The notes beneath the pieces were generated by a model. The model worked only from the letters and a program-made list of their open reading frames with translations. It made no database searches and was not told the origin of the DNA. Both the position numbers and the translations under genes were made by a program. From NCBI GenBank assembly GCA_964017235.1, contig OZ024929.1, positions 108,485,793-108,549,792 of the forward strand: a DNA stretch of 64,000 bases. Reading direction: 5' to 3'. This DNA comes from Sabellastarte sp. h YS-2021. Its lineage: Eukaryota; Annelida; Polychaeta; Sabellida; Sabellidae. Shown in pieces: positions 1-11,127 of the stretch (the first letter of the stretch is position 1; each line of letters begins with the position of its first letter).

Positions 1-835
1 GAGGTTTGGGATGGTAAACCAACCTATAGGAAATCATGGGCTGGGAATCTTTTGGTGTGATCAAATTTGACCTGGGGCCCCTTGTTCAAGGTCAAACGAG
101 GATAGCCAAACTTAAAAGTGCTTATAACTCGCTTATTATTGGCTCTAGAGGTTTGGGATGATAAACCAACATATAGGAAATTATAGACTGGAATCTTCTG
201 GTGTGGATAGATTTGACCTTGGGCCCCTCCTTCAAGATGACATGAGGATAGCCAAACTTAAATGTGCATATAACTTGCTTATTATTGGTTCTAGAGATTT
301 GGGATGGTAAACCAACATATGTGAAATCATGGGCTGGGAATCTTCTGGTGTGGACGGATTTGACCTTGGGCCCCTCCTTCAAGGTCAAGCAAGGAGAGCC
401 AAACCTAAAAGTGCTTATAACTCGCTTATTATTGGTCCTAGAGGTTTGGGGTGGTAAACCAACACATAGGGAATCATGGGCTGGGAATCTTTGGGTGTGG
501 TCAGATTTGACCTTGGGCCCCTCCTTCAAGGTCAAACGAGGATAGCCAAACTGAAAAGTGCTTATAACTCACTTATTATTGGTGCTAGAGGTTTGCAGTC
601 TCAAACCAACATATAGGAAATCATGTGCTGGGAATCTTCTGATGTGGTCAGATTTGACATTGGGCCCCTAATTCAAGGTCAAACGAGTACCAGCCAATCT
701 TAAAATTGCTTATAACTCGCTTATTATTGATCGTAGAGTGTTGCAATGTGAAACCAACTTGTAGGATATAATGGGCTGGGAATCTTCTGATGTCAGTTTT
801 GACCTTTGGCCCCTCCTTCAAGGTCAAATGATGGT
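1..835 (+). repeat. Array A: tandem ~147-bp monomers, six copies
   Basis: Six head-to-tail monomers start near 1, 148, 294, 441, 588 and 736, so the period is 146-148 bp. The first monomer may be cut by the window edge and the last decays after about 800. Each monomer has the landmark GAGGTTTGGGATGGTAAACC, then a TTTGACCTTGGGCCCC...CAAGGTCAAA inverted repeat, then a CTTATAACTCGCTTATTATT block. Reading frames across the array on both strands are low-complexity products of the repeat, not genes. It could be a satellite or the core of a Helentron-like element whose ends lie outside the window. Confidence 0.9.
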
Positions 836-1189
836 TCACTGGCTTTGGTGAGTTGTCTTTCTGGTGGATACAGATTTGCATCGGTTCTCAGATGTGTAGG
901 TCTAGTTAAAGTTGATTCAGGAATTTAAAAATCAGTTGTTTTTATATGAGTGAATATCAACTTTTCTCTTTCTTCAGTTTCTTTGATGCAATGGTTACAT
1001 CATAATAAAATTTCTGAATGTGAATGTGTAAAACCTTATGCTTAGTTTTATGTATTTTGCAGCAATTTAGAGGATCTTCCAGCTACACATGATCAAATGG
1101 AATATCCTTACAACAGAGATCCTGTTGGCCATTGTTATCATGGGTATGATATTCATAATTAAGCATCACTTGAATAGGGGATGCTTATT
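836..1189. other. Spacer, nothing recognised
   Basis: AT-rich sequence between array A and Hel-1. I see no long frame, no repeat shared with the rest of the window and no RNA gene. Confidence 0.5.
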
Positions 1190-2521
1190 TAGCGTCCCGC
1201 GAGGGACGCTTGTTGTGTATTGGAGAAGCGACTCCGCCAGATTCGCCGAATCCAGATTTTCTTTTCGCAATAGCTTCGCAGCCATAAAGCGGATTCTTTT
1301 TATATTTGGCAGGTGTGTGTAGTAGCTCTGGGAAATTTTTCTGAATATGCTGCGATGACATTTTCACCAATCAGAGAGGTCACATGACCAAAAATGTGTT
1401 TTTTGGACGGGCGTCCTTGTCTGGAAGATAACTTACGAAGCATTTTATCTATCCACCTGAAATTTAGCAGATACCTTCCTCATATAAAGTTCTGGACGAC
1501 AGGTTAAGAAATGACTGGGTGATGGGTGATTAATTAAGCATTAATTTTCTTAATGAGTAAAACACAAAACTGCTTGTATTGCCTTAACCGTGTGAGATAG
1601 AGCGATTCCGTCAAAATTTTCGACTCACAGGTTATCTAAACTAACTACTCTCCAGTTGTCCAAAAAAAATTTCTTCCCCCAAAATGGGGGTCACATTTAA
1701 TTTTCGGATTTTTGACAAAAAATGCAAAACACAAAATTGGAAATATAGGCTCATAAGGTACACATATAGAACAATACTAAGTGATAAAGTGATATATGAG
1801 TACTTTTTGAAACCATTTTCTGCATAAAATAAAAATTTACTAGTGGGATTTTGGCAAAATTTTTGACCCATAGGGTAACTCTGCTGAGTAGCTGACTCAA
1901 TTTTCAAAATATTTTTGTCCCACCAAAAATGGCAACCATTTGGAATTTTTGAATTTTTCGCAAAAATTGCAAAACACAAAAATGCTTGTATCTCGAAAAC
2001 CGTGCCAGATAGAGCGATTCGGCAAAATTTTTGACCCACAGGGTATCTGAAGACTAGGCTTTCCAAGTTTCAACGAATATATCACTCGCCAAAAATGGTG
2101 GCCATTTTAAATTTTCGAATTTTTTTCAATAATGCAAAACACAAAAATGCTTGATAACCGTGCAAGATAGAGCAATTTCTTTTGGTATGTAAGGAAACTA
2201 CTGCACCCAATTTTCCAAAAAAAATTTACCCTTCCCAAAAATGGGGGTCATTGTCAGTTTTCAAATTTGTGACAAAAAGTGCAAAACCACCTTAATTGTC
2301 TCCTTAACCGTGCAAGATAAAGCAATTTCATCAAAATTTTTGAAACACACTGTATCCAAGATAACTACCCTGGCCATGAACCACTTTTCCTATATTCTGG
2401 CTTTGTTGAGCTATAAGCAGAACTTTCTTACATGATTAAGCTGCTATTATTTCTCCTTTCCAGGACGCTTTGTTTTTGCCATTCAAAAACAATCGATTTG
2501 TTTTACAAGCGATTCTCTAGT
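1190..2521 (+). mobile_element. Hel-1: non-autonomous Helentron-like element carrying ~160-bp satellite monomers
   Basis: The 5' end is a perfect 8-bp stem, AGCGTCCC (1191-1198) and GGGACGCT (1203-1210), with a GCGA loop. The inverse match GGACGCTT recurs near the 3' end at 2463-2470. It is followed by a 7-bp hairpin, AAAACAA (2486-2492) and TTGTTTT (2498-2504), and a terminal CTAG at 2517-2520. Between the ends are about four degraded monomers around 1560-2340 with the landmark 'cttgtatctcgaaaaccgtgc'-type core and an 'aaaatggcggccatttt'-type palindromic block. Asymmetric terminal repeats plus a 3' hairpin before CTAG are the known layout of Helentron/Helitron2-derived non-autonomous elements. 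It has no coding capacity. Hel-2 and Hel-3 in this window share both ends. Confidence 0.75.
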
Positions 2522-2824
2522 TGGTTTTGCCTCCAGTTTTCATACAGCGTACACAGCTGCTGCTACAGTATCTTTTAAGTTGAACATCTCCCTTAATATA
2601 AAGCCAATCAAAATTATTTTATCCACTGGATGCATCGGGTGGATACTTTAGTGCATGTAGAGAGATTTTGGACGTTAACGCTCTCAGCAGGAAACTACAC
2701 CAGCTAGGTTCATCAAATTTGTAGTATATCTTCATTGCGAGGTAAGCTTCTCTGGGACTAAAATTAGCCTCATTCTGAAAAACAAGATGGTCGCACGGGG
2801 CATTTCTTAGGAAATTATCTACCT
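2522..2824. other. Spacer, nothing recognised
   Basis: Short stretch between Hel-1 and the first L repeat. No coding frame, RNA gene or repeat match was seen. Confidence 0.45.
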
Positions 2825-3320
2825 TTTTACCCCACAGGCCTTAAGGGCTGTTGGGGTATTGTTTTCACCCATGGTGTCCGGATGGGCGAGCGGGCGGCGG
2901 GAAATAGAAACCGTAAGGTGTAGGAAGTTCATACTTGGCAGGGACATTGGTTGGGGGGTGTAGGTGTGCAATGTCGTGGTCTGACCTTGATTTTACCTTT
3001 GACCTTGCCGTAGTGACCTGGAGTTTGAAGATCTTGTCCGGGCTATATCTCGACAACCATAAGGTGTAGGAAGTTGATCCTTGGCAGGGACATTAGTTAG
3101 GGGTTGTAGGTGGTCTGACCTTGATTTGACCTTTGACCTTGCCGTAGTGACCTTGACCTTTAAAATCTTGTCCAGTTTATATCTCGGAAACCGTAAGGTG
3201 TAGGAAGTTGATACCTGGTAGGAACATTGGTTAGGGGGTGTAGGTGTGCAACGTCATGGTCTGACCTTGATTTGAGATTTGACCTTGCTGTAGTGACCTT
3301 GACCTTTAAAATCTTGTTGC
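2825..3320 (+). repeat. L-1: repeat element with ~135-146-bp monomers, forward
   Basis: It starts with a head shared with L-2 and L-3 (TTTTTACCCCAC, then a CACCCATGGTGTC block near 2866). The head is followed by monomers with GTAAGGTGTAGGAAG landmarks near 2913, 3059 (as ATAAGG) and 3193. Each monomer contains several TGACCTTGA/TGACCTTTGACC words. The copy stops inside a monomer near 3317. Four copies occur in this window: 2825-3320, 31770-32565, 33489-33770 and 59865-60130. Confidence 0.8.
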
Positions 3321-3689
3321 ACCTTTGGATCTGTCTTTTGATGCAAATTAAGCACTGTTAAAATCATATAAGAATTCATTAAGAATATTACTTTTACAAC
3401 TTCCCATTGTAACAGATAGTATGTCATCAAGTGAGCCACAAATTTTGCTCCAACACCACACATAAGCATTCATTGAATGTATTACCACTTCTGTATGCAT
3501 GATAATATTCAAAACAACCAAACCATAATTCGGCCATGCCAGATGTAGATAGTAATGTTCAGTTTACTGATTAATGCTGTCATCTTGTTATTGAATTGTC
3601 TTGTTTTAATACTTCATCTTTACATGCATTATCTTTCTCTTAGACATTATTTTCTCTATTTAAACATAGTTTGGGCCTTTATATAACTG
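3321..3689. other. Spacer, nothing recognised
   Basis: AT-rich sequence between L-1 and the start of J-1. I found no supported feature. Confidence 0.4.
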
Positions 3690-4680
3690 ACAGTGCTCCG
3701 AAAGTATCCTGAACTTTGTATTGATACAGTACTTCTATATCACATGGTGTTCAAAATATTTCCCTAGGCTGTGGGGTACAGGCATCTCTGATGCTATTTT
3801 TAAAATAATTTTTAATGGATTTAAATTCATGAAATCATGCACTAAATCACTTATAACTTTGAAAAGTATTGCAGTTAGAGCATTTTGTTAAAATATGTTA
3901 TTCAGCTACATTTTCCATAGCTACAACGTTGTATGGAATTTAGATGTCTATTCCAATAGCTAAGTGAGTAATAGCTACTTTCTGATTTTTCAGTCCCTTT
4001 CATAATAAGTAAAATCACTTATAACTCAAAAACTATTGCATTTAGAGAAATTTGTATAAAAATGTATTCGGCTACTTTTGGGTCGGCTATAACATAGTAT
4101 AATTGCAGACCTGTAGCTCATTGTATAGCCGAGTAATAGTTACTTTGAGGCTATCACTGCTGAGTAAATTGTTTGTATCTTCCAAACTATTTCATTTAGA
4201 ATATTTTGAATAATATGTTTTTCGTGTACTTTTGGGTCAGCTATAAGTTTATAACATAGTAAAATTGCAGACCTGTAGCTCATGGCATAGATGAGCAATA
4301 GCTACTTTCAGGTACTCACTGTTGAGTAAATCATTTGTAACTTGAAAACTATTGCATTTAGAGCATTTTGTTTAAATATGTTGTTCACCTACTTTTGCGT
4401 CAGCCATAACATAGTGAAAATGCAGCCCTGTATGTCATGGCACAGCTGACTAATAGCTACTTTCAGGTTCTCACTGTTGAGTAAATCAATTGTAACTTGA
4501 AAACTATTGCATTTAGAGTATTTTCTTTAATTCTGTTATTCACCTAGTTTTTGGTCAGCTATAACATAGTAAAGTTGCAGACCTGTAGCTTATTGCATAG
4601 CTGAGCAATAGCTACTTTGAGGTTTCTCTGTTGAGTAAATCAGTTGTAACTTGAAAACTATTGCATTTAGAGAATTTTAT

Positions 4681-4709
4681 TATATCCCCAGACGAAAGTC
4701 GGGGATATA
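4681..4709 (+). repeat. K-1 5' terminal hairpin
   Basis: TATATCCCC (4681-4689) pairs with GGGGATATA (4701-4709). Inside it GAC (4691-4693) pairs with GTC (4698-4700) around a GAAA tetraloop, leaving one bulged A. Its outer 12 bases are inverted at 7907-7918. Confidence 0.85.
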
Positions 4710-7479
4710 TTGGATTCAGGTCCGTCGCGCCGCCGCCGCCGCCGCCGCCGCCGCCATAGAAATTTCCTTGTGGACGCGATAACTCAAAAACAAATTAATA
4801 TTTTTTTTTCAAACTTGGTACACATGTTAAGGGTGCCCAAAGGAAGATCCCTATTTTAAGGTGACCTTAAACTCCCAGTAAAAAAGAACTTATGGCCACC
4901 TTAAGGTCAGAAATTGGACTTTTGGCCACTTAGAGCCCTGTAGGTCACAAACTATGATGCTCAGGTGGCTGAAATTTTACCTGACAACACATTAATATGT
5001 TCTTAGTACATGTGCCGAAAATCACGACTTTAAGTTGAGGAGAAAATTGTGTTTGAGGCCCATAAATACCCCCACTTGGGGATTTTTTGCTATACTTTTC
5101 ACATATTTTGCCCTATAATTTGGAAGTGGTAATTCTGATGAGTCTCAAACTGCGCTAGGTATAACTTTGATATGTAATCCTTGTCTGTAGAAAATTTTAG
5201 GGCTGTAGGTTTACCCAAAGGGGTCTACTTAAGGTCTCAAAAGTGCCCACAGAGACCCAATTTATGCACTTTTTGCCACTTTCAAGCACTGTAGCTTTCA
5301 AACTATGTCTCTCATCTAAGTTAAATATCATCTGGGAATATATCTATGTGTTTTCTTATATGTGCCCCAACATTTAGGCCTTTAATAGACAGTTAACCTG
5401 TGTATCAGGACCATAAACACCCACCCGAGTGACCCTTATAAGACATTTTTCACATCTTTTTCCCTGTAACTTGGAAATGGTAAGTCTGAGAAGTTTCAAA
5501 CTGTATTAGATATATATTCTGTGTGTAATCTTAGTATGTAACAGATTTTAAGTCTGAAGCTTTAATTTTGAAGGTCAAATTGAGGTCTCTAAAAGGCTCC
5601 CAAAGACCCAATATTTGGACTTTTTGCTACTTTTAAGCCCTGTGACTGTCAAACTATGTGACTGATAGAGCTCAAATCCTATCTGGGAAGATATTAGTAT
5701 GTTATTTATATATGTGCCAAAAATTAAGGCTATAAGAAGACATTTAACCTGTGTATGAGGACCATAAATCCCCACCCGAGTGACCATTTTTAGACATTTT
5801 TCACATATTTTGCCCTGTAACTCGGAAATGGTAAGTCTAAGAAGTTTCAAACTGTATTAGATGCATATTCTATGTGTAATCTTAGTATGTGACAAATTTT
5901 AAGTCTGAGGCTTTAATTTGAAGGCCACATTTAGGTCTCTAGAAGGCCCCATAAAGACCCAGTATTTGGACTTTTTGCCAATTTTAAGGCCTGTGACTGT
6001 TAAACTATGTGACTGATAGAGCTGAAATCTCATCTGGGAATACATTATTATGTTCTTTTTACATGTGCCAAAAATCAAGGCTTCAAGTAGACATTTAACC
6101 TGTGTATGAGGACCTTAAACACCCACCTGAGTGACCCTTTTAAGACATTTTTCACATATTTTGCTCTGTAACTTGGAAATGGTAAGTCTGAGAAGTTTCA
6201 AACTTTATTAGATACATATTCTATGTGTAATCTTAGTATGTAACAAATTTTAAGTCTGAAGCTTTAATTTGAAAGCCACATCGAGATCTCTAAAAGGCCC
6301 ACAGAGACCCAATATTTGGACTTTTTAACCACCTTTAAGCCCTGTGACTGTTAAACTATGTGATTGATGGAGCTGAAATCCCATCTGGGAATGCATTATT
6401 ATGTCCTTTTTACATATGCCGAAAATCAAGGTTTTTAGTAGACATTTAACCTGTGTATGAGGGCCATAGACACTCGCCCAAGTGCCTTTTTGGACATTTT
6501 TTCCGTATTTTGCCCTGTTATTTGGAAATGCTTAGTGTGACAAGTCTTAAACTGTATTATATATAATTTTTGTTTGTTATGTATGTCCCCCAAAAAGTTT
6601 CAGATCTGTTGTTTAATTGCTAAGGTCTCTTTAACAATTGTAAAATGCCCACAGAAACCCAATTTATGGACATTATGCCAGTTTAAAGCCCAGTAACTGT
6701 CAAACTATGTGGGTTATAGAGCTGAAATCTTTGAATTTTTAAAAGGAAATGCCTGTCTATTTAAATTTTGAATATTAATAATGTTATGGCTATCTTAGTC
6801 TTTTAAGAACTTATTTTTGTGTGTTATACCTCTGCTTGCTGAGTTTTTCACTTTTTAAAATGAAACTGGTTAAACATATTCAAGTAGACAAAATGGACAC
6901 TTTAAGTGAGCTTTAAGTCCCAATATTAATGAAATTATATCCTTATGTAGTAAAAGTAGGGGATTTTTAACCCTCAACTAGCCCAGTTTTATTCAACTTG
7001 CCTCAGTTAATTTTGACACAGCTCCTACAGTTATGAACTCATTTCAGTTGATAATCACATACTTAAAATTCTCAATTCTTTTTGTATTTGAGTACCCCTT
7101 TTATATAGATTGTTTGTTTACCATTTATGCATCCCCCACCCGGATTCCCCCCACCCACCTCTGGGACCTCCAGCTATATTGAGTGACACTAAATAAACAA
7201 AGGTATTTAATGATATCAGATGAGAAACAAAGAACTCAGTGGGGTTGCAGATCTTGTGTAATAGTGAGAGAGGTGTGGAGAAGGGGAGAGGGGTGGGGGT
7301 GGGAGGTGGTGGGCTTCATTACATATAACACAAAGGGGAGTCAGAACTGAGATTGTGTCACATATTTAGGTTGCATATATATGGACCACATATATAGGTA
7401 TAGAGGAAATGAATAACTGAAAACAATTTGCAAATTCTAAAAATAATATAATAAAATAATAATATAAATAATTTTTTTT

Positions 7480-7722
7480 TAAATAATATTTTATTTGTGA
7501 ACAAATATAGAAACAGATATGCGCTTTTGGGATTATGAATTTTAGAATGGACATTGAATCATCAATCATTTAAATACTTTGAAGGAAGATTGAAAAGTAT
7601 GATGAGTTGAGTTAAAAATAATATTTTATTTGTCAACAAATATAGAAACAGATATGCTCTTTTGGGATTATTATTTTAGAATGGACATTCAATCATCAAT
7701 CATTTAAATACTTTGAAAATAG
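7480..7722 (+). repeat. Direct duplication inside K-1
   Basis: About 105 bp at 7480-7585 (TAATATTTTATTTGTGAACA... to ...ATCATTTAAATACTTTGAA) recur at about 7617-7722 with few changes. A second partial copy of the inverted end word (GTCTGGGGATA, 7789-7799) follows, so the 3' end of K-1 may have been built from two tandem ends. Confidence 0.75.
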
Positions 7723-7906
7723 GTTTAGAGTTATCATTGCAGGAAGATTGAAAATATAATTTGAGTTATGTATTCGGCGTCTGGGGATACACCATCTTCC
7801 TTGGAAGATATAAACAGAGTAGATTGATGTGCTGAAGTTCATATAATAATGGGTAATTATGTTTTAAAAAATTCCCGATCAAAACCTGTGGCGTGAGTGA
7901 TGACCT

Positions 7907-7945
7907 GTCTGGGGATATGTTGGCGCCGAGTTGGCCCAATCTAGT
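7907..7945 (+). repeat. K-1 3' terminus: inverted end word, hairpin, CTAG
   Basis: GTCTGGGGATAT at 7907-7918 is the exact reverse complement of 4682-4693. A stem with one bulged C and a GAGTT loop follows at 7920-7939, then T and CTAG at 7941-7944. Confidence 0.85.
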
Positions 7946-8633
7946 TTAAATATATTATTCATTTACGTTTGAATTAGCTATAACATTGTAAAATTGCAGA
8001 CATGTAGCTCATGGCATAGCTGTGTAATAGCTATTTTCATGTTCTCATTTTCAAGTAAATCAGTTGTAACTTGAAAAATATTGCATTTTAAGTATTTTCT
8101 ATAAATAAGTTGTTCACCTAATTTTAGGTCAGCTATAACATAGTGAATTTGCAGACCTGCATGTCATGGCATAGCTGAGCAATAGCTACTTCCAGGTTCT
8201 CACTGTTGAGTGAATCAGTTGTAACTTGAAAAGTATTGTATTTAGAGTATTTTCTTTAAATATGTTCTTCTCTTACTTTTGGGTCAGCTATAACATATTG
8301 AAATAGCAGACCTTTAGGTCATGGCATAGCTGTAAAAGAATAGTTGAGCAATAGCTACTTTCAGGTTCTCACTGTTGAGTAAATCAGTTGTAACTTGAAA
8401 ACTATTGCAGTTAGAGTACAATCTTATGGGTCAGCTGTAACATAGTGAAATTGTAGACCTGTAGCTCATGGCATAGCTGAGCAATAGCTACTTTTAGATT
8501 TTCACTGTTGAGTTAATCAGTTGTAACTTGAAGTCTATTGCATTTGCAGTATTTTCTTTAAATATGTTTTTAACCTAATCTTTACACCTTAACAGTTACC
8601 TTGTTACTTTCCTTCTGAATACCATTTCCAGGG

Positions 8634-8652
8634 CACAACTTTTGTGCCCTTT
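8634..8652 (+). repeat. 8-bp-stem hairpin in the J-1 3' part
   Basis: GGGCACAA and TTGTGCCC flank a CTT loop. The stem is eroded in the reverse copy J-2 near 45800-45830, so it may be a structural part of the J 3' end. Confidence 0.6.
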
Positions 8653-8783
8653 TCTTCTGTCACATCTACTCTGAGACTCAAAACACACAATCAGCTGACA
8701 CAAAGCACGTTCACAGGAAATGATTGGTTCTTTAAATATACTTTTCACAGCGGGAAACAATATTTTATTTTTTACATAGTGTA

Positions 8784-8800
8784 TCTCTTTAAATTCTAGG
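8784..8800 (+). other. Probable splice acceptor before the OSER1-like exon
   Basis: A pyrimidine-rich run TCTCTTTAAATTCTAG ends in AG at 8798-8799, four bases before the ATG at 8804. An in-frame TAG at 8777-8779 closes the frame upstream. Together these fit an intron/exon boundary rather than continuous coding, so the start codon lies at the beginning of this exon or further upstream in an unseen exon. Confidence 0.6.
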
Positions 8801-8803
8801 AAA

Positions 8804-9496
8804 ATGAACTCAAGAAGCCCAGCCAAAGACAAAGCCAGTGATAGGCCAATGAAAGGTGGAAGTCGTTCCAAACCTTATGCAGTGATGGACTTACCATTTG
8901 GAGATGCCTTAGATCAGCTTACTCTGAAATCTGAACAGTGTCTTAATCTCAGGTGTCAGTGTAACAGTCAGCCAGATGGTGGTCCACATTGCAATCCAGA
9001 TACACTCAACTTTGTGCATGCATGTCAGAGCAAACAACGCTACACCAAAAAGATAATACAAGATGCGAAACTCAAACTACACCACAGGCAAAAAGACCAC
9101 AATGGTGTGTTACGGGCTGCTAGATTGAAACTCCACAAGTTAAATGGGGAGTGGTATAAAAGTGCAGCACCCAGGAAGGGAACTGTGCAAAGAAAATCAA
9201 TCTTTGGGGAAGCCAGTAACAGTGATATTGAGGGATTTAATAGTCTATGTAGAGAAACCACCCGTAACATCCAGCATTCTGGTCAGTTGTTCAGTGGTTA
9301 CAGAACAGTGGAGTCAAGAGTTGGTAGGCAGAAAATGTCAGATACAAGTCAGGAAGATAGTATTAGCACATGCACATGTTCAGTGCAAGCCCGTTTACAA
9401 ACAGATTATAATGTGGAAGAACTTGCTAGTTATCTGGATGACTTTCTGTATTTACCAAAAGAAATGTCCCCCATGGCAGAGATGATGTATACCTGA
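8804..9496 (+). CDS. OSER1: OSER1-like protein (oxidative stress-responsive serine-rich protein 1 family), 230 aa
   Basis: This is the only convincing host gene here. The frame is open for 230 codons and ends in TGA. The C-terminus, LYLPKEMSPMAEMMYT preceded by an acidic EELASYLDDF stretch, matches the signature end of animal OSER1 proteins as I recall them (same closing MAEMMYT). A short Cys pair (TCTC, about residue 193) sits where OSER1 has a CxC cluster. A second Cys-rich stretch (CLNLRCQC...C...C) occupies about residues 46-75, and the middle is basic (KLKLHHRQK, LKLHKLNGEW). No membrane segment or enzyme motif is visible. OSER1 is known as a small, stress-induced, FOXO-linked nuclear protein without a defined catalytic activity. 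Vertebrate forms are somewhat longer, so an upstream coding exon is possible. It is flanked by J-1 upstream and by repeat-poor sequence downstream. It is uninterrupted and unlike a processed copy because of the acceptor site. Confidence 0.85.
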   Translation: MNSRSPAKDKASDRPMKGGSRSKPYAVMDLPFGDALDQLTLKSEQCLNLRCQCNSQPDGGPHCNPDTLNFVHACQSKQRYTKKIIQDAKLKLHHRQKDHNGVLRAARLKLHKLNGEWYKSAAPRKGTVQRKSIFGEASNSDIEGFNSLCRETTRNIQHSGQLFSGYRTVESRVGRQKMSDTSQEDSISTCTCSVQARLQTDYNVEELASYLDDFLYLPKEMSPMAEMMYT

Positions 9497-9857
9497 TATT
9501 ATCTGAAAACATTGTTCTGTATATAAAATGAAAAATACTAGCAACATGTTCTCAAAAAATGCTATAAATATATGTGTATGCATGTGTGTGTGTGTAATGT
9601 ATGCAAAATTCTATGCTATTGTTGTGTATGTGTAATAAGTGTCCGACGATAATAATATATTTTGAGTAGCAAAAAAGTTATAATGTTAACGTAAAGAAAG
9701 CCAAGCTAACATTTACATCCTTGTAGTTTGTGATTAAGCAACCTTTCGGCAAAATGGATTTTACTTTGTGTATGTATCTAATGTAGCTGCCAAAATGTGC
9801 TATGATTATTACTGTGCATGTTTAACACAAATTTAGGCCAAAATACTGTTCATAAAA

Positions 9858-9863
9858 AATAAA
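9858..9863 (+). terminator. Candidate poly(A) signal for the OSER1-like gene
   Basis: AATAAA in an AT-rich stretch about 360 bp after the stop codon. A second AATAAA lies near 10264. Either could end the transcript. Confidence 0.45.
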
Positions 9864-11127
9864 ACAATATCTTTATTGTTTAAAGGTTTTTTTAAAAAGA
9901 TAAAACAATAAGCATACATATGTAATATAAAAATATAAATAGAAATTAAGTAAAACAGAAATAATAGCAGTAAAGAAATGGAACTTTTTAATTAGTGGTT
10001 GCTAAAAATATCATGTTCACATAAGATTTGGCTTCACATTTTATTTTTTGCAAGTTCTTGGTCAAAATGAGTGCTCTAATGTGGGGTGGTCTCGAGCTCT
10101 AATGTGGGGTGGTCTCGAGATAGTTATTGTTAACTATTTTGAACATGGGTATGTGTAAGTTAAATAAGTTAAAGTATTTTATCATGTACAATTGTATATT
10201 TAATTTTTCATAAGCAGTTTATTCAGGTATATACCTGAATATGTATTTCTGGGTTCAACTTATTGAATAAAATAATTTGTGTGTCAGCTGTCCCATCAAT
10301 TTGCAGAACATCACAAATCCAAGGTATCTTGTTGTTTCAGTAAGAGTACATATTCTACCAAAAATGCAAGAAAAACACACTTAATGTGAAGATCTCTTAA
10401 TCAGGGCTTTTATTCTCCCCACACCTGAAGGATAATATAACAAGCTTTGTTTGTGAGTTTATATCAGGTTTTGTGTATGGACTTGGTTTTCACTCAGATT
10501 TGATACTTAAGTGTTTTACATCAGAAAAATATCTACTTAAGGTGGATTTTTAGTCTCAAAAATATAATGTAATTACACCTAATTTGTGGTTACAACATCA
10601 AGGCCAGTTGAATAAAAATTAGTTAATCGCTATAATTTATAAATGGTGGTTGCCCCTGAGCTCGAAAGTACACCTATTTTTAGGTAGCCTTGACTTCCCA
10701 ATCCTTAATTACAGTTGCCAGTTTTGGGAAGACATTTCTTAAATCCAGTTTTGAGCAAGTATTTTTGATATGAAAGAGCATTGGTTACCTGTGCAAAACA
10801 ATCTCCATTTGAGAGATTATCTGGACTATTGAAAATTGTGGTCTAAATCACTGTGATAGGAAGAAAGGAGACTGAACCTTTCCTTGTATGACTATAACTA
10901 AGGAAAACTGTCATAGATATAAATCAATATTTGACATATTGGTTTTCAAAAAAGTTGTAAAATCAAAAACATCCAAGACGATTTAGTCATAGAACCTTTC
11001 AGTATCCTCATGGGTCATAAATGACTTGCTAGATTATGGCTTCTGAAATATAATCCCATTTTTATCCCCATCCTATTATGGGTAGTTACAGGCATGATGG
11101 ATTACGTTGGTGATAAATTATTTCATT
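9864..11127. other. 3' flank of the OSER1-like gene; only a 24-bp duplication seen
   Basis: About 1.26 kb of AT-rich, apparently single-copy DNA. The word GCTCTAATGTGGGGTGGTCT occurs twice in tandem at about 10073-10121. I see no coding frame, RNA gene or element end until Hel-2. Confidence 0.5.

Larger units (their letters stand above)
4681..7945 (+). mobile_element. K-1: Helentron-like element carrying ~355-bp satellite monomers, inserted in J-1
   Basis: 5' end: ATATCCCCAGAC (4682-4693) lies inside a 12-bp hairpin, TATATCCCC-A-GAC with GTC-GGGGATATA and a GAAA loop (4681-4709). 3' end: the exact inverse GTCTGGGGATAT (7907-7918), then a hairpin TTGG-C-GCC / GGCCCAA (7920-7939), then CTAG (7941-7944). 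The J monomer resumes at once. The junction lies in a T-rich tract (...ATTTTAT | TTTAAAT...), as expected for T^T-targeting Helentrons. Internal ~355-bp monomers recur near 5106, 5456, 5808, 6163 and 6514. A (GCC)n run follows the 5' hairpin near 4727-4755. No transposase frame is present. Confidence 0.8.
3690..8706 (+). mobile_element. J-1: satellite element with ~155-bp monomers, split by element K
   Basis: A unique 5' part (about 3700-3830) matches the reverse strand of 59696-59830. It leads into monomers with a period of 154-157 bp (for example GTTGAGTAAA at 4321, 4476 and 4630). The array is broken by K at 4681-7945 and resumes in register at 7946. The 3' unique part (about 8590-8706) matches the reverse strand of 45745-45870. 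The monomer landmarks are ATAGCTGAGCAATAGCTACT and AACTTGAAAACTATTGCATT. No protein is encoded. The 3' end lies about 95 bp from the OSER1-like splice acceptor, so the element sits in the intron or upstream flank of that gene. Confidence 0.8.

Noticed and set aside
122..535. Protein-like open frames across array A and the Hel arrays (also 16764-17145 and 11617-11983)
   Set aside because: They are translations of tandem non-coding monomers, repeat the same peptide, and are equally open in several frames.
8596..8871. 91-codon minus-strand frame overlapping the OSER1-like exon
   Set aside because: It runs antisense through J-1 3' repeat sequence, the splice acceptor and the exon; no similarity or start context supports it.
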